Below are positions 43,190 through 56,458 of a DNA stretch of 64,000 nt, piece by piece. A model generated the notes under the pieces. It was not told the DNA's origin. It saw only the letters and a program-made list of their open reading frames with translations, and searched no databases. Each line of letters begins with the position of its first letter. The stretch's first letter is position 1. The position numbers were made by a program, and so were the translations under genes. This DNA is from Halomarina salina (lineage in GTDB: Archaea > Halobacteriota > Halobacteria > Halobacteriales > Haloarculaceae), in NCBI RefSeq assembly GCF_023074835.1, contig NZ_JALLGW010000001.1:2418001-2482000 (forward strand). Direction: 5' to 3'.

Positions 43190-44350
43190 TCAGGGACTGG
43201 TCGGGACGTCGACCTCCCCGTCGATGATCGCCTGACGGGACTCGTCGATCTGCGTCTTGACCTCTTCCGGCACCTCGCCGCCGATGGCGTCGCCGTAGAC
43301 GATGCCGACGCCCTCCTGTTCGAGGCCGAGCGCCGTCGTCGCCCCGCCCTCGAAGTTACCGTTGGCCACGGCCTCGATGGAGTTGTAGACGGCGGTGTCG
43401 ACGCGCTTGACCATGCTCGCGAGGATGACGTTCGCGGAGTTGGGTTTCGTCACGGACTGGTCGCGGTCGACGCCGATTGCGAACCGATTCTGCTCCTGTG
43501 CGGCGGCGAACACGCCCGTCCCGGTGTTCCCGGAGGCGTGGTAGATGATGTCCGCGCCCTGGCTGTACATCGAGTTGGCGGCCGACTTCCCGCCGTTCGG
43601 GTCGTTGAAGCCGCCGACGTACGTGCTCAGCACTTCGACGTCGGAGTTGGCCGCCTGGACGCCAGCGCGGTAACCCGCCTCGAACTTCTTGATGAGGTCG
43701 CTCTCGACGCCGCCGACGAAACCGACCGTCGCGTCGCCGTTCGTCTCGCCAGCGCCCGCCGAGAACTCCTGGGTCGTCAGCAGTCCCGCCATCTGGCCGA
43801 CGAGGAACGACCCCTCGTGTTCGGCGAACGTGTAGTTCGCCACGTTGTCCGCCTCGACGACGGCGTCGACGATCATGAAGTCCTGGTCGGGGAACTGCCC
43901 CGACACCTCACCGAGCGCCTCCGCCTGTGCGAACCCGATACACGAGACGAGGTCGTAGTCCGGGTTCGTCGACTCGGCGTACGACTGCTGGTACGTCTTG
44001 AACTCGGTGGCCTGCTCCGGTTCGGACTCGTTGTACTGGATGTCGAACTCCTCGGCGGCCTGCTGCAGACCGACCTGCGCCTGGTCGTTGAACGACCCGT
44101 CACCGAGGCCGCCGGTCGCGTACACCATCCCGATGTTCGCGCTGCCACCCGACCCGCCGGAGTCCGTGGACTCCGTCGACCCGTTGCCGGACGCGTTCCC
44201 CTCCGTCCCTGTCGTCGTCTCGGCGGTCGAACCCCCACCGGACGAGTCGTTCTGCGTGCTGTCGTTCTCCTCCTCCGGGCCACCGGTACAGCCGGCGAGT
44301 CCGGCCACACCTGCGACACCGACCCCCTTCAGAAATTTGCGACGGTCCAT
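43190..44350 (-). CDS. BMP-family nucleoside-binding lipoprotein
   Basis: 386-residue substrate-binding lipoprotein. The signal is twin-arginine (MDRRKFLKGV) with lipobox LAGC (Cys21), so it is exported through Tat and membrane-anchored. A Gly/Ser/Thr-rich linker follows to residue about 70. The body has BMP family segments IGMVYATGGLGDGSFND and YHASGNTG. The family binds nucleosides in characterised cases. It is the first gene of the importer operon, with a TATA-like TTATTC on the minus strand about 35 bases upstream. Confidence 0.9.
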   Translation of the reverse strand: MDRRKFLKGVGVAGVAGLAGCTGGPEEENDSTQNDSSGGGSTAETTTGTEGNASGNGSTESTDSGGSGGSANIGMVYATGGLGDGSFNDQAQVGLQQAAEEFDIQYNESEPEQATEFKTYQQSYAESTNPDYDLVSCIGFAQAEALGEVSGQFPDQDFMIVDAVVEADNVANYTFAEHEGSFLVGQMAGLLTTQEFSAGAGETNGDATVGFVGGVESDLIKKFEAGYRAGVQAANSDVEVLSTYVGGFNDPNGGKSAANSMYSQGADIIYHASGNTGTGVFAAAQEQNRFAIGVDRDQSVTKPNSANVILASMVKRVDTAVYNSIEAVANGNFEGGATTALGLEQEGVGIVYGDAIGGEVPEEVKTQIDESRQAIIDGEVDVPTSP

Positions 44351-44379
44351 TGTTGGTACCTACTGGTGTTCTGTGACGA

Positions 44380-44391
44380 GGGTTGAATAAG
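44380..44391 (-). promoter_or_regulatory. Promoter of nucleoside importer operon
   Basis: On the minus strand this reads CCTTATTCAACC, an AT-rich core about 35 bases before the lipoprotein ATG at 44350. Confidence 0.45.
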
Positions 44392-44482
44392 GTCACCGTT
44401 TTACACCTATTGCGAAACAGGGTGTCATCCCTATCGTCACCGACAGTTCGAGCGGTCGGGCTGCACGAACATGCAGTTCTCC

Positions 44483-45859
44483 TCACACCTCGGCGACGGC
44501 GCGTTCGACCCGGCCGACCACGTCCCCGACGAGCGAGTCGACGTCCTCGCTCTCCGCGTACACCCGGACGTACGGTTCGGTCCCGCTGGGTCGCACGAGC
44601 ACCCACGACCCGTCGTCGAACGCGAGTCGGACGCCGTACTCCGTCTCGACGGCGGCCTCCGGGTACGCCTCGGGGAGCGTCGCACCGAGCGTCGCCATCG
44701 CACCCGTCTTCGCCTCGTCGGGACAGTCGACGCTCACCTTCCGGTAGGGGCGTTCGGTGACCGGTTCGCGGAGCGCCGCGAGTCCTCGGTCGGCGACCAG
44801 CACCGAGAGGACGGCGGCGCTGGCGACGCCGTCTATCCACGGGCCGAACGCGGTGTGGACGTGTTTCCACGGCTCACCGGCGAACACGACGTCACCACCC
44901 GCGGCCCGCGCGCTGGCGATGCCCTCGTGGAGCGACCCCAGTTTGACTCGCTCGACGCGCCCACCGGCGGCCTCGACCCGGTCGTCGATGCGGCCGGACG
45001 CGTTCGGCGTCGTCACGACCACGGGGTCCACGGCGTCGGCAGTCCGGACGTAGTGCTCCGAGAGGACGGCGAGGATGGTGTCCTCGTGGACCACCTCGCC
45101 CGCCGCGTCGACGACGACGATGCGGTCCGCGTCCCCGTCGTGGGCGATGCCGAGCACGTCGTCGTCCGCGTCGGCGACGAACGCCATGAGGTCCCCCAGC
45201 GTCTCCGGGGTGGGTTTCGACGGCCGACCGGGGAAGTGGCCGTCGACGTTGCCGTTCAGCGCGACGACGCGCGCACCCAGCGCCCTGAGCACCTGCGGCG
45301 TGGCGCGGGCGGCCATCCCGTTCCCGCAGTCCACGACGACCGTCTGGCCCGCCAGCGGGTCGCCGTGCCCCAGTGCGAACTCGCCGACCGCATCACGGTA
45401 CGCCGGGAGCGGGTCGACCGACGAGGAGTCGCCCCACTCGTTCCACCGGACGGGGTCGAGGCCCTCGGCGACCGACGCCTCGATGCGTCCCTCGGCGTCG
45501 CCGTCGAACTCCGACCCGTCGACGAACAGTTTCAGCCCGTTGTCCGTCGGCGGGTTGTGGCTGGCGGTGACCTGCAGTCCGTAGCGGCCCCGCGAGGCGA
45601 ACGCGAGCGTCGGCGTCGGTTGCTGTCCCGCGCGTCGGACCTGGACACCGCCGCTCGTCGCGCCCGCCTCGACGGCCGCGACGAGCGCGGTCCCCGTCGT
45701 CCGCCCGTCGCGGGCGACGACGAGTTCGTCACGGGTTCCGTCGCTCTCGCTCCGGTCGCGTATCTCGTGCGCCATCGCCCGCCCGACCGAGAGCGCGAGG
45801 TCCGGGGTCACGCGCTTGCGTGCGTCGCCGCGGATACCCGCGGTCCCGAAGAGTTCCAT
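44483..45859 (-). CDS. Phosphohexomutase-family enzyme (possibly phosphopentomutase)
   Basis: 458-residue alpha-D-phosphohexomutase family protein (PGM/PMM/GlmM), moving phosphate between sugar carbons. The catalytic phosphoserine is in TASHNPP near residue 98, the metal loop DGDADR near 243, and the phosphate-binding VRPSGTEPYVR near 422. Thermococcal phosphopentomutase comes from this same family, and here the gene sits directly upstream of a nucleoside importer, so ribose-1-phosphate to ribose-5-phosphate is a candidate reaction. Glucosamine- or mannose-phosphate mutase are the alternatives. Confidence 0.85.
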   Translation of the reverse strand: MELFGTAGIRGDARKRVTPDLALSVGRAMAHEIRDRSESDGTRDELVVARDGRTTGTALVAAVEAGATSGGVQVRRAGQQPTPTLAFASRGRYGLQVTASHNPPTDNGLKLFVDGSEFDGDAEGRIEASVAEGLDPVRWNEWGDSSSVDPLPAYRDAVGEFALGHGDPLAGQTVVVDCGNGMAARATPQVLRALGARVVALNGNVDGHFPGRPSKPTPETLGDLMAFVADADDDVLGIAHDGDADRIVVVDAAGEVVHEDTILAVLSEHYVRTADAVDPVVVTTPNASGRIDDRVEAAGGRVERVKLGSLHEGIASARAAGGDVVFAGEPWKHVHTAFGPWIDGVASAAVLSVLVADRGLAALREPVTERPYRKVSVDCPDEAKTGAMATLGATLPEAYPEAAVETEYGVRLAFDDGSWVLVRPSGTEPYVRVYAESEDVDSLVGDVVGRVERAVAEV

Positions 45860-45952
45860 ACTGCACGCATCGGCGGCGGCTACTTAGCTGGTTTCGTCTC
45901 TGGTCCCCCTGCTCGCCGTGTCCCCTCCTTCCCGCCGTCGCTACAGTCGGCG

Positions 45953-45993
45953 GACTGGCTCGCTGGAGGACTGGCTCGCTGGAGGACTGGCTC
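45953..45993. repeat. 16-bp tandem repeat, 2.6 copies
   Basis: GACTGGCTCGCTGGAG is repeated at 45953-45968 and 45969-45984, followed by a partial third copy to 45993, in the gap between the phosphomutase and the next gene. No coding sequence is involved. Confidence 0.7.
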
Positions 45994-46029
45994 ACGGTGC
46001 GCCCCGGTCGTCGCTCCCCCTCGACCGCC

Positions 46030-46470
46030 TCAGAGTTCCACGCCGCTGGAGACGAGCGAGTGGCGTCGGAGGAGGCCGCCGTTCTCGTCGTACACCAGGA
46101 GCGTGTCGACGTCGATTTCGAGTGCCGTGTCGCCGTCGCTCCGCCGGACCACGAACCTGAACTGGCCGTCCTCGTCGTCCTCACACTCGCGGGCCGCGCT
46201 CACGAGCGCGCGGACGTCGACCGCCGTCGCGTCGACCTCGAACCGGAACTCGCCGGTGTAGCGGTCGGAGAGTGCGAGGACGCCGTTCGCGTCGTCGGCC
46301 ATCGGTTCGCGAAGACGGTAGGAGATGTCGACGCCGTCGGCGTCGAGGGGAGCGCCCGACTCGTCGGTCAGTCGCTCGTCCAACAGCCCTGCCGGGCCGT
46401 CGAACTCGACGGTCGCCACTGGCTTCGGACCCGTGGCGTCCACGTCGAGCGTGAAGTAATCGCGCCTCAT
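46030..46470 (-). CDS. Conserved haloarchaeal beta-rich protein (DUF5793-like)
   Basis: 146-residue acidic soluble protein starting MRRDYFTLDVDATGPKP. The repeated short strands (TVEFDGPAG, VDISYRLREP, TGEFRFEVDA, FVVRRSDGD) suggest a beta-sandwich. It resembles haloarchaeal proteins of unknown function. No Cys or catalytic motif. Single gene on the minus strand. Confidence 0.75.
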   Translation of the reverse strand: MRRDYFTLDVDATGPKPVATVEFDGPAGLLDERLTDESGAPLDADGVDISYRLREPMADDANGVLALSDRYTGEFRFEVDATAVDVRALVSAARECEDDEDGQFRFVVRRSDGDTALEIDVDTLLVYDENGGLLRRHSLVSSGVEL

Positions 46471-46703
46471 TCGATGAGTGATTGGGTCGCACGCGCAAAG
46501 AACGTAACGCCGGCCTGCGCCGATATCACCGCGAGAAGCCGTCTCGCTGGCGTGGCAGGCGGTTGGTCAGTCACCGTCCCGAGGACCATCCGACGCCGAT
46601 TGCGCTGCTCGGGTCACCCTGCACAGCCACCTCGGGACGTCCCGTATCGTCCACCCGGCCGCACGGTCACGGACGCTTTACCCGCTCGGCACGAAGCGTC
46701 CCC

Positions 46704-47042
46704 ATGACGCAGTCACTCCGTCGCGGGGCCGCGCTCCTCGCCGCGACCGCCGGCGTGGTCTCGCTGGGCGTCGCCACACTGCTCGTCCTCGGTGGCGCGT
46801 CGTCCGCCCAGGCGCTCGCCGGCGGCCTCCTCGCCGGTCTGTTCGCGGTCGTCGTCGGGCCGCTGGTCGTCATCGCGCGACGTGTCGGGTCGGTCACGGA
46901 CGACCCGGCGACGCTGGAACGACGGATCGGCGTCGGCGCGGGGCGGTCGTCGGCCGAACTCGACGCGCTCGCGGAGTGGGACGAACGGCGCGGCGGCCTC
47001 GACGACGCCCCCGACCACCACGGTCCCGACCGCGAGTCGTAG
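46704..47042 (+). CDS. Small two-helix membrane protein, unknown function
   Basis: 112-residue protein with two hydrophobic stretches, about residues 8-30 and 38-56 (AGGLLAGLFAVVVGPLVVIA), then a polar, charged tail of 55 residues. Starts MTQSLRRGAALL. No recognised domain. Convergent with gyrA, whose stop is 100 bases to the right. Confidence 0.7.
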   Translation: MTQSLRRGAALLAATAGVVSLGVATLLVLGGASSAQALAGGLLAGLFAVVVGPLVVIARRVGSVTDDPATLERRIGVGAGRSSAELDALAEWDERRGGLDDAPDHHGPDRES

Positions 47043-47142
47043 CATCGCGCTGGCGGTCGGCGGCACTGGCGGTGGGATGGCCGGCAGTCTGCACGCGTCG
47101 CTCCGTCGTGTACTGGTCGCCGAAGGAGAACTGCGCAGTCCG

Positions 47143-49641
47143 TTACTCGTCGCCGTCTCCGCTCTCGACGCTCGCGTCCTCCTCGTCGGTGTCCTCGTCG
47201 CTCCCCGGTGAGAACACGTCGACGCTGGCGACCCGGTCGTCGGCGTCGAGTTGCATCACGCGCACGCCCATCGTGTTGCGCCCCTGTTCGGACACCTCCC
47301 CCGCGTGGGTGCGCATGATCTGGCCGTCCTCGCTCATGATGACGAGGTCGTCGTCGGGCGTCACCGTCTCCAGCGCGGCGACGACGCCGTTGCGCTCGTT
47401 GGTCTTGATGTCGATGAGCCCCTTCCCGTAGCGCGACTGGACGCGGTACTCAGAGAGCTTCGTCCGCTTGCCGTAGCCGTTGCAGGTGACGGTCAGCAGC
47501 GAGGTGTCGCCGTCGGTCGTTCCGACGAGCCCGACCACCTCGTCGTCGCCCTGGAGTTTGATGGCGTTGACGCCGCGCGCGGAGCGGCCCATCGAGCGGG
47601 CCTCGGCCTCGTCGAACCGGATGGTCATGCCGTCGCGCGTCCCGATGATGACGTCGCCCGAGCCGTCGGTGACGGCCACGTCGACGAGTTCGTCGCCCTC
47701 CTCCAGTTTGACGGCGCGGATGCCCGTCGAGAGGATGTTGTCGAACTCGGTGACGGGGGTGCGCTTGATGTACCCGCCGCGGGTCGCCATCGTCAGGAAC
47801 TCGTCCTCGTCGAGTTCGTCGGCGTTGACGATGGCCGTCACGTTCTCGTCGCGGTCGAGCGTGAGGATGTTGACCGCCGACCGCCCCCTGGCGGTGCGGC
47901 CCATCTCCGGCAGTTCGTAGGTCTTCAGCTGGTGGACCTGGCCCTTGTCGGTGAAACAGAGCAGGTAGTCGTGCGTGCTCGCCTGGAACGCCTTCGACAC
48001 CCGGTCGCCGTCCTTGAGTCGGGCCCCGATGATGCCCTTCCCGCCGCGGTGCTGGGGGTCGAACGACGACAGCGGCATCCGCTTGACGTAGTCCTCCTGG
48101 GTGAGGACGACGACCATCTCCTCTCGGGGGATGAGGTCCTCGCGCGTGACGTTGCCGTAGTCCTCCACGATGGAGGTCCGACGGTCGTCGTCGTACTCGT
48201 CTTTGATGTCGCGGAGTTCCTCTTTGATGACGCCGAGCAGTTCGGACTCGTCGCCGAGGATGGTCTCCAGGCGCTCGATCTCGGCCGAGACCTTCTCGTA
48301 CTCGTTCTGGAGTTCCTCGGCTTCGAGGGAGGTGAGGCTCCCGAGTTGCATCCGGACGATGTGGTCGGACTGGCGCTCGGAGAAGTCGAACCGCTCTTCC
48401 AGCGCCGACCGCGCGGCGTCGCGGTCCTCGCTGCCGCGGATGAGGTCGACCACCTCGTCGACGTGGTCCAGCGCGTGCAGTCGGCCCTCGAGGATGTGCG
48501 CGCGGTCCTCGGCCTCGTCGAGTTCGAACTGCGAGCGCCGACGGACGACGTTGCGACGGTGCTCGACGAACTGTTCGAGCAGTTCCTTCAGGTTCAGGAC
48601 GCGGGGCTGCCCGTCGACCAGCGCCAGCGAGATGATGCTGAACGTCCGTTCGAGGTGGTGTTCGAGCAGCTGGTTGCGCACCACGTCTGCGTTCGCGCCG
48701 CGCTTGAGTTCGATGACGACGCGGATGCCCTCGCGGTCGGACTCGTCGCGGATGTCCGAGATGCCCTCGATGCGCCCGTCGTTCACGTCGTCTGCGATGC
48801 GCTCGATGCGCCGCGCCTTGTTCTCCTGGTACGGGAGTTCCGTGATGACGATGCGCCGTTCCTCCTCTTCGACCTCCAGCTCCGCGCGAACGCGGAGCTT
48901 CCCGCGACCGGTCTGGTAGGCGTCGACGATACCCTCCCGGCCGACGATGTTCGCGCCCGTCGGGAAGTCCGGCCCCTTGACGTGCTCCATCAGGTCCATG
49001 ACGGTGCAGTCGGGGTCGTCGATGACCTCGATGGCCGCGTCGACGATCTCCCCCAGATTGTGCGGGGGGATGTTCGTCGACATCCCGACGGCGATGCCCG
49101 ATGCCCCGTTGAGCAGCAGGTTCGGGACGGCGGCGGGGAGGACGGTCGGTTCGGTCAACCGGTCGTCGTAGTTCCCCTCGAAGTCGACGGTGTCCTTCTC
49201 GATGTCGGCCAGCATCTCCTCGGCGATGGGGGCCATCCGCGCCTCCGTGTACCGCATCGCGGCGGGCGGGTCGCCGTCGACGCTCCCGAAGTTCCCCTGC
49301 CCGTCGACGAGCGGGTAGCGCAGCGAGAAGTCCTGGGCCATCCGCGCGAGTGCGTCGTAGATGGCCTGGTCGCCGTGGGGGTGGTAGTTCCCCATCGTGT
49401 CCCCGACGATGTTCGAACACTTGCGGTGGCCCGCGTTCGACGTGATGCCCGCCTCGTGCATCGCGTAGAGGATGCGCCGCTGGACGGGTTTCAGCCCGTC
49501 TTTGGCCGACGGGAGCGCCCGTCCGACGATGACGCTCATCGCGTAGTCGATGTACGACTGCTCCATCTCCTCCTCGACGCGGACCGGGTTGATGCGCTCC
49601 GCCGGGACGTCCGGTGAATCGCCGGGTAGGTCTGAACTCAT
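47143..49641 (-). CDS. gyrA: DNA gyrase subunit A
   Basis: 832-residue gyrase A subunit, the DNA-cutting half of the enzyme that introduces negative supercoils. The catalytic tyrosine is Tyr131 in AAMRYTEAR. The quinolone-contact region is [11 protein letters not shown]: Gln92 replaces the Ser usually found at E. coli position 83, while Asp96 matches Asp87. The C-terminal 300 residues carry the beta-propeller repeats, including the gyrase box QGRNTMG near 790. The end is acidic. It is downstream of gyrB by 76 bases on the same strand. Confidence 0.96.
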   Translation of the reverse strand: MSSDLPGDSPDVPAERINPVRVEEEMEQSYIDYAMSVIVGRALPSAKDGLKPVQRRILYAMHEAGITSNAGHRKCSNIVGDTMGNYHPHGDQAIYDALARMAQDFSLRYPLVDGQGNFGSVDGDPPAAMRYTEARMAPIAEEMLADIEKDTVDFEGNYDDRLTEPTVLPAAVPNLLLNGASGIAVGMSTNIPPHNLGEIVDAAIEVIDDPDCTVMDLMEHVKGPDFPTGANIVGREGIVDAYQTGRGKLRVRAELEVEEEERRIVITELPYQENKARRIERIADDVNDGRIEGISDIRDESDREGIRVVIELKRGANADVVRNQLLEHHLERTFSIISLALVDGQPRVLNLKELLEQFVEHRRNVVRRRSQFELDEAEDRAHILEGRLHALDHVDEVVDLIRGSEDRDAARSALEERFDFSERQSDHIVRMQLGSLTSLEAEELQNEYEKVSAEIERLETILGDESELLGVIKEELRDIKDEYDDDRRTSIVEDYGNVTREDLIPREEMVVVLTQEDYVKRMPLSSFDPQHRGGKGIIGARLKDGDRVSKAFQASTHDYLLCFTDKGQVHQLKTYELPEMGRTARGRSAVNILTLDRDENVTAIVNADELDEDEFLTMATRGGYIKRTPVTEFDNILSTGIRAVKLEEGDELVDVAVTDGSGDVIIGTRDGMTIRFDEAEARSMGRSARGVNAIKLQGDDEVVGLVGTTDGDTSLLTVTCNGYGKRTKLSEYRVQSRYGKGLIDIKTNERNGVVAALETVTPDDDLVIMSEDGQIMRTHAGEVSEQGRNTMGVRVMQLDADDRVASVDVFSPGSDEDTDEEDASVESGDGDE

Positions 49642-49717
49642 GGGTGCCTCGTAGGGGTCGGGGTCGCTCTTCGCGTCGGTGCGGTCGCTCGGTTCGCGGG
49701 CGAGTCGGCGGGGACCA

Positions 49718-51822
<2,105 letters not shown>

Positions 51823-54210
51823 ATGACGTCATACCAGTCGGAACTCGGCGGCGGTGGCAACGTCGCCGAGGAGTTGGCCAAGGGCCAGCGAGCCATCTCC
51901 ATCGCCGAGTTCTTCGAGAAGAACAAGCACATGCTCGGGTTCGACTCGGGCGCCCGGGGGCTGGTGACGGCGGTGAAGGAGGCCGTCGACAACGCCCTCG
52001 ACGCGACCGAGGAGGCCGGCATCCTCCCCGACATCTACGTCGAAATCGCGGAGGCGGGCGACTACTATCGCCTCGTCATCGAGGACAACGGACCGGGCAT
52101 CACGAAAGAACAGATTCCCAAGGTCTTCGGGAAGCTCCTCTACGGCTCTCGGTTCCACGCCCGCGAGCAGTCCCGCGGGCAGCAGGGTATCGGTATCTCC
52201 GCGGCCGTCCTCTACTCACAGCTCACCTCCGGGAAGCCCGCGAAGATAACGTCGAAGACACAGGGCTCCTCGCAGGCGGAGTACTTCGAACTCATCATCG
52301 ACACGGACTCGAACGAACCCGAGATTTCGGTCGAGGACACGACGACCTGGGAGCGGACCCACGGGACGCGCATCGAACTGGAGATGGAGGCGAACATGCG
52401 TGCCCGCCAGCAACTCCACGACTACATCAAGCACACTGCGGTCGTCAACCCCCACGCCCGCATCGAATTCCGCGAACCCTCCGAGCACCTGAAGTACGAG
52501 CGAGCGACCGACCAGTTGCCCGCCGAGACGACGGAGATTCGCCCGCACCCCCACGGCGTCGAACTCGGGACGCTCATCAAGATGCTCGGGGCCACGGACT
52601 CCTACAGCGTCTCGGGGTTCCTCCAGACGGAGTTCACCCGCGTCGGGCAGAAGACCGCCGACAGCGTCGTCGAGCACTTCCGCGACCGACACTACGGCCG
52701 CGAGATGGCGTGGTCGCCACCTGCTTCCCAGGATGAGGCTGACGTGGCGGCCGCCATCACCGACGCCGTCAACGGCAAGGGTGCCGAGGCGACCGAAGCG
52801 TTCACGGACGCCGTGATGAAGGTGCTCGACGCCCGGGAACGCATCTCCCATCACGAACTCGTCACCGTCGTCGGGAACGCGGCGGACGCGACCGAGGACG
52901 AGCAGGGCGTCACGTTCGGCGAGACGGTCCGCGAGAACGCCGTCGAGGCTGCGTGGGGAGCGATCGTCACCAGTCGCGCGGCCGACTGCTACCGACTCGT
53001 CGACGACGCGACGACCAGCAAGAAGGACGACGCGGCCGTCGAGGCCCTCGCCCGGCGCATCGAGACGGCGTTCGCCAACAGCGAGGACCCGCGTGACCGC
53101 GTCACCTACGACACGCTCTCGCAATTCGTCGACCGGGCGGCCGAGCGGACGAAGGAACGCGACGAGGTCAGCTTCGGCGAGACCGCCCGCGAGAACGTCG
53201 TCGACGCGTTCTGGAGCGTCTGCCGGACGGTCCCGGACGACGCACCGAGCGTCTCGGAGACCGAGGGCGACCGCGACACCGCGAGCGAACTGCTCGAAGC
53301 GATGCGCGAGACGGACATCCTCTCGCCGCCGACCGACTGCCTCGCGCCCATCACGGACGACCTGGTCCGGGCGGGACTGGAGAAGGAGTACGACGCCGAC
53401 TTCTTCGCGGCGGCGACCCGCGACGCGGAGGTCCACGGCGGCGACCCGTTCATCGTCGAGGCTGGCATCGCCTACGGCGGCGACCTGCCCGCCGAGGGAC
53501 AGGTCGACGTCCTCCGGTTCGCGAACCGCGTCCCGCTGGTCTACCAGCGCGGCGCGTGCGCCTCGACGGACGTCGTCAAGCGCATCAACTGGCGCAACTA
53601 CGGCCTCGACCAGCCGGGGGGCAGCGGGATGCCCAACGGCCCCGCCGTGTTCATGATCCACGTCGCGTCCACGAACGTCCCGTTCACGAGCGAGTCGAAG
53701 GACGCCATCGCGAACGTCCCCGGCATCGAAGACGAGATAGAACTCGCGCTGCGGGAGGCGGCCCGCGAACTGAAGCGCTACCTCAACAAGCGACGCTCGA
53801 TGGAAAAACGGCAGCGCAAGCAGGACGTCATCGCCGACATCCTCCCGCGGATGGCCGACAAGCTCTCGGAGGTTACCGAGCGCGACCAGCTACAGGTCGG
53901 CGACTCGCTGGCCCGCATCATGAACAACGTCCTCGTCGAGCGGTCGGTCGAGGACGGCACGGTGAGGCTCGTCGTCCGGAACTTCTCCGACACGAACGCG
54001 AGCCTCGACGTCACGGACATCGTGACCGCCGACCCCGGCGAACCGAACGACGGGCAGGTGGTCGAGATGGACGGCGAGTGGTTCGTGAAGTGGTCGCCGA
54101 CCGTCTCGGCGGGAGACACCGCCGTGCTGGAGTACCGGGTCGGCGACGACGCGACGTTCGATGTCTCCGTCGAGGGCGTCGAGGACGCGAAACTGACGGT
54201 GAATGCGTAA
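51823..54210 (+). CDS. top6B: DNA topoisomerase VI subunit B
   Basis: 795-residue ATPase subunit of topoisomerase VI, which relaxes and decatenates DNA with a double-strand break mechanism. GHKL motifs: the acidic [10 protein letters not shown] near 52, DNGPGI near 88, and the [10 protein letters not shown] lid near 118. A transducer-like domain follows; the last 100 residues form a beta-rich C-terminal domain. Lengthy acidic insertions lie at about residues 290-480, larger than in Sulfolobus Top6B. The stop is immediately followed by the top6A start. Essential for chromosome segregation in archaea. Confidence 0.95.
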   Translation: MTSYQSELGGGGNVAEELAKGQRAISIAEFFEKNKHMLGFDSGARGLVTAVKEAVDNALDATEEAGILPDIYVEIAEAGDYYRLVIEDNGPGITKEQIPKVFGKLLYGSRFHAREQSRGQQGIGISAAVLYSQLTSGKPAKITSKTQGSSQAEYFELIIDTDSNEPEISVEDTTTWERTHGTRIELEMEANMRARQQLHDYIKHTAVVNPHARIEFREPSEHLKYERATDQLPAETTEIRPHPHGVELGTLIKMLGATDSYSVSGFLQTEFTRVGQKTADSVVEHFRDRHYGREMAWSPPASQDEADVAAAITDAVNGKGAEATEAFTDAVMKVLDARERISHHELVTVVGNAADATEDEQGVTFGETVRENAVEAAWGAIVTSRAADCYRLVDDATTSKKDDAAVEALARRIETAFANSEDPRDRVTYDTLSQFVDRAAERTKERDEVSFGETARENVVDAFWSVCRTVPDDAPSVSETEGDRDTASELLEAMRETDILSPPTDCLAPITDDLVRAGLEKEYDADFFAAATRDAEVHGGDPFIVEAGIAYGGDLPAEGQVDVLRFANRVPLVYQRGACASTDVVKRINWRNYGLDQPGGSGMPNGPAVFMIHVASTNVPFTSESKDAIANVPGIEDEIELALREAARELKRYLNKRRSMEKRQRKQDVIADILPRMADKLSEVTERDQLQVGDSLARIMNNVLVERSVEDGTVRLVVRNFSDTNASLDVTDIVTADPGEPNDGQVVEMDGEWFVKWSPTVSAGDTAVLEYRVGDDATFDVSVEGVEDAKLTVNA

Positions 54211-55317
54211 ATGAGCTCAGACAGCAACATGACGGAACAGGACGAACTCGCCCGCCAGCGTCTCATCGACCTCGCGGCGGAGTTCTACGACCAGTTCGCA
54301 GAGGGGGAGGTGCCGTCGATGCAGATTCCCACGCGGACGAAGAGCAACATCGAGTACGACGAGGAGCAGGGCGTCTGGGTGTACGGCGACCGCCACTCCA
54401 CGCGTTCGGCGAACACGGTCGGTGGCGCACAGAAGCTCCTGAAGGCCATCTACGTCATCGACTTCCTCCAGAACCAGCTGCAGGAGAACCGCTCGTCGAC
54501 CCTGCGTGAACTGTACTACCTCAGCGAGTCCTGGGACCTCGACGCGGCCCAGTTCAACACGCAGGACGAGTCGAACAGCCTCATCGAAGACCTGGAGATC
54601 GTCTCGCACGTCAAGCGCGAGGACTTCCACATGCGCCCGGAGGAGTCCGGCGCGAAGGTGATGGGTCCGCTGCTGCTCCGCGAGCAGACCAACCGCGGCG
54701 CCCGGGAGATTCACTGCCAGGACGACGTCGGGCAGGGCGGCTACCAGATTCCGAACAACCCCGACACCATCGAGTTCCTCGACCACGACGCGAAGTTCGT
54801 GATGTGCGTCGAGACCGGTGGGATGCGCGACCGCCTCGTCGAGAACGGCTTCGACGAGGACTACAGCTGCATCGTCGTCCACCTCGGTGGCCAGCCCGCG
54901 CGTGCGACCCGTCGGCTCACGAAGCGCCTCCACGACGAACTCGACCTCCCCGTCACCGTGTTCACTGACGGTGACCCGTGGTCGTACCGCATCTTCGGAT
55001 CCGTCTCGTACGGCTCCATCAAGTCCGCACACCTCTCGGAGTACCTCGCGACGCCGGACGCCCAGTTCATCGGTATCCAGCCGTCGGACATCGTCGAGTA
55101 CGACCTGCCGACCGACCCGCTCAGCGACTCGGACGTCAACGCGCTGGAGTCCGAACTGGAGGACCCCCGCTTCCAGACGGACTACTGGCGCGAACAGATC
55201 GAACTCCAGCTCGACATCAACAAGAAGGCAGAGCAGCAGGCGCTCGCCGCCCGCGGCCTGGACTTCGTCACCGACACCTACCTCCCGGACCGACTCGAGG
55301 AGATGGGCATCCTGTAG
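54211..55317 (+). CDS. top6A: DNA topoisomerase VI subunit A (Spo11-like)
   Basis: 368-residue cleaving subunit, related to eukaryotic Spo11. The winged-helix part ends with the catalytic Tyr102/103 in [12 protein letters not shown]. The Toprim metal residues are in VFTDGDPW near 250, with a preceding Glu in VCVETGGM near 198. The start ATG directly follows the TAA of top6B; an internal ATG at residue 7 is also possible. The pair forms the heterotetramer. No inteins. Confidence 0.96.
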   Translation: MSSDSNMTEQDELARQRLIDLAAEFYDQFAEGEVPSMQIPTRTKSNIEYDEEQGVWVYGDRHSTRSANTVGGAQKLLKAIYVIDFLQNQLQENRSSTLRELYYLSESWDLDAAQFNTQDESNSLIEDLEIVSHVKREDFHMRPEESGAKVMGPLLLREQTNRGAREIHCQDDVGQGGYQIPNNPDTIEFLDHDAKFVMCVETGGMRDRLVENGFDEDYSCIVVHLGGQPARATRRLTKRLHDELDLPVTVFTDGDPWSYRIFGSVSYGSIKSAHLSEYLATPDAQFIGIQPSDIVEYDLPTDPLSDSDVNALESELEDPRFQTDYWREQIELQLDINKKAEQQALAARGLDFVTDTYLPDRLEEMGIL

Positions 55318-55384
55318 TCGAGGGCCGTTCTTCCAGCCCTCTCGTTCTTCACGTCCGTTCCAGTCCCTCGCGTCCGCCGACGCC

Positions 55385-56371
55385 TCACTCGTTCACGAGC
55401 AGTAGCTTCCCGACGAAGTCGCCCTCCTCCGCTCGACGGTGCGCGTCGGCCACCTCGTCGAACGAGAAGCGTTCGTCGACGTGCGGGTCGATGGCTCCGT
55501 CGTCGACGAGCGCAGCGATATCCGCGAGTTCGTCGCCGATTCGCTCCTGGCGTTCGCCGAGGAGCACCGGGAGGATGACGAGCACGACGCCGAGGTCCAG
55601 CGAGTTGGCGTGCATCGGCGAGAGGTTCTGGGTCGAACTCGACTCGGTCGTCACGACCGTCCCGAACGGCCGGACCGCCTCGAACGCGGTCTCCAAGTGG
55701 TCGTCGCCGATGGGGTCGAAGACCGTGTCGAACCCGCCGCCGGTCGCGTGCTCTTCGACGTACGACGCGACGTCCGTCTCCGTGTAGTCAACGGTCGCGT
55801 CCGCGCCGAGGTCGGCCGCGAACTCGCGTTTCTCCTCGGTCGACCCCGTCGCGGTAACCTCGGCACCGTGCCACCTCGCCAGCTGGACGCCGACGTGACC
55901 GACGCCGCCGCTCGCGCCGTAGACGAGCACCTCCTCCCGGAGGTCGACAGTCGTCTTGTCGGTGAGCAGCTCCCACGCGGTCAGTGCGACGACCGGCAAC
56001 GAGGCGGCGTCTTCGAGCGGGATGCGGTCGGGAGCGCGGGCGAACGTCCCCGCGTCACCGACCACGTAGTCGGCGAGCGCCCCCTGACGCCCCGCTCCGC
56101 CGGGCATCCCGTACACCTCGTCGCCCTCATCGAACCGGTCGACGTCCTCGCCGACGGCGTCGACGACGCCCGAGACGTCACAGTGGAGGCGCGCGGGGAA
56201 CTCGGGGGCGAAGTCGGGCAGGTCGCCGCGTCGAATCTTGTAGTCGACGGGGTTGACGCTGGAGGCGACCACCGACACGCGAATCTCGTCCGGCGCGGGG
56301 TCGGGGCGCTCGACGGTCGTTCGTGAGAACACGTCCGGGTCGCCGTACTCCTCGACGACGTACGCGGTCAT
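55385..56371 (-). CDS. Zinc-free MDR oxidoreductase (quinone oxidoreductase-like)
   Basis: 328-residue medium-chain dehydrogenase/reductase. The catalytic domain has SSVNPVDYKIRRG, the family start of NADPH:quinone reductases. The cofactor motif is GASGGVGHVGVQ near 148. No cluster of Cys ligands for structural zinc and no catalytic-zinc CGT pattern, so it is the zinc-independent type. Start at MTAYVVEEYG; a GTG three codons upstream is the alternative. Likely reduces quinones or alkenals. Single gene convergent with top6A. Confidence 0.9.
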   Translation of the reverse strand: MTAYVVEEYGDPDVFSRTTVERPDPAPDEIRVSVVASSVNPVDYKIRRGDLPDFAPEFPARLHCDVSGVVDAVGEDVDRFDEGDEVYGMPGGAGRQGALADYVVGDAGTFARAPDRIPLEDAASLPVVALTAWELLTDKTTVDLREEVLVYGASGGVGHVGVQLARWHGAEVTATGSTEEKREFAADLGADATVDYTETDVASYVEEHATGGGFDTVFDPIGDDHLETAFEAVRPFGTVVTTESSSTQNLSPMHANSLDLGVVLVILPVLLGERQERIGDELADIAALVDDGAIDPHVDERFSFDEVADAHRRAEEGDFVGKLLLVNE

Positions 56372-56458
56372 CTCTGTCACGGGGACCGGTTCGGGCGCGA
56401 CGCCGGAGAGTGTGTCCCTTCCGGAGAACGCGTGGTCGTCGGAGTCGGGGCTGGGGCT

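Noticed and set aside
47251-49617. 788-codon open frame antisense to gyrA, and a 656-codon frame in another register
   Set aside because: gyrA's strong codon bias keeps stops out of the complement; the products have biased composition and no domains.
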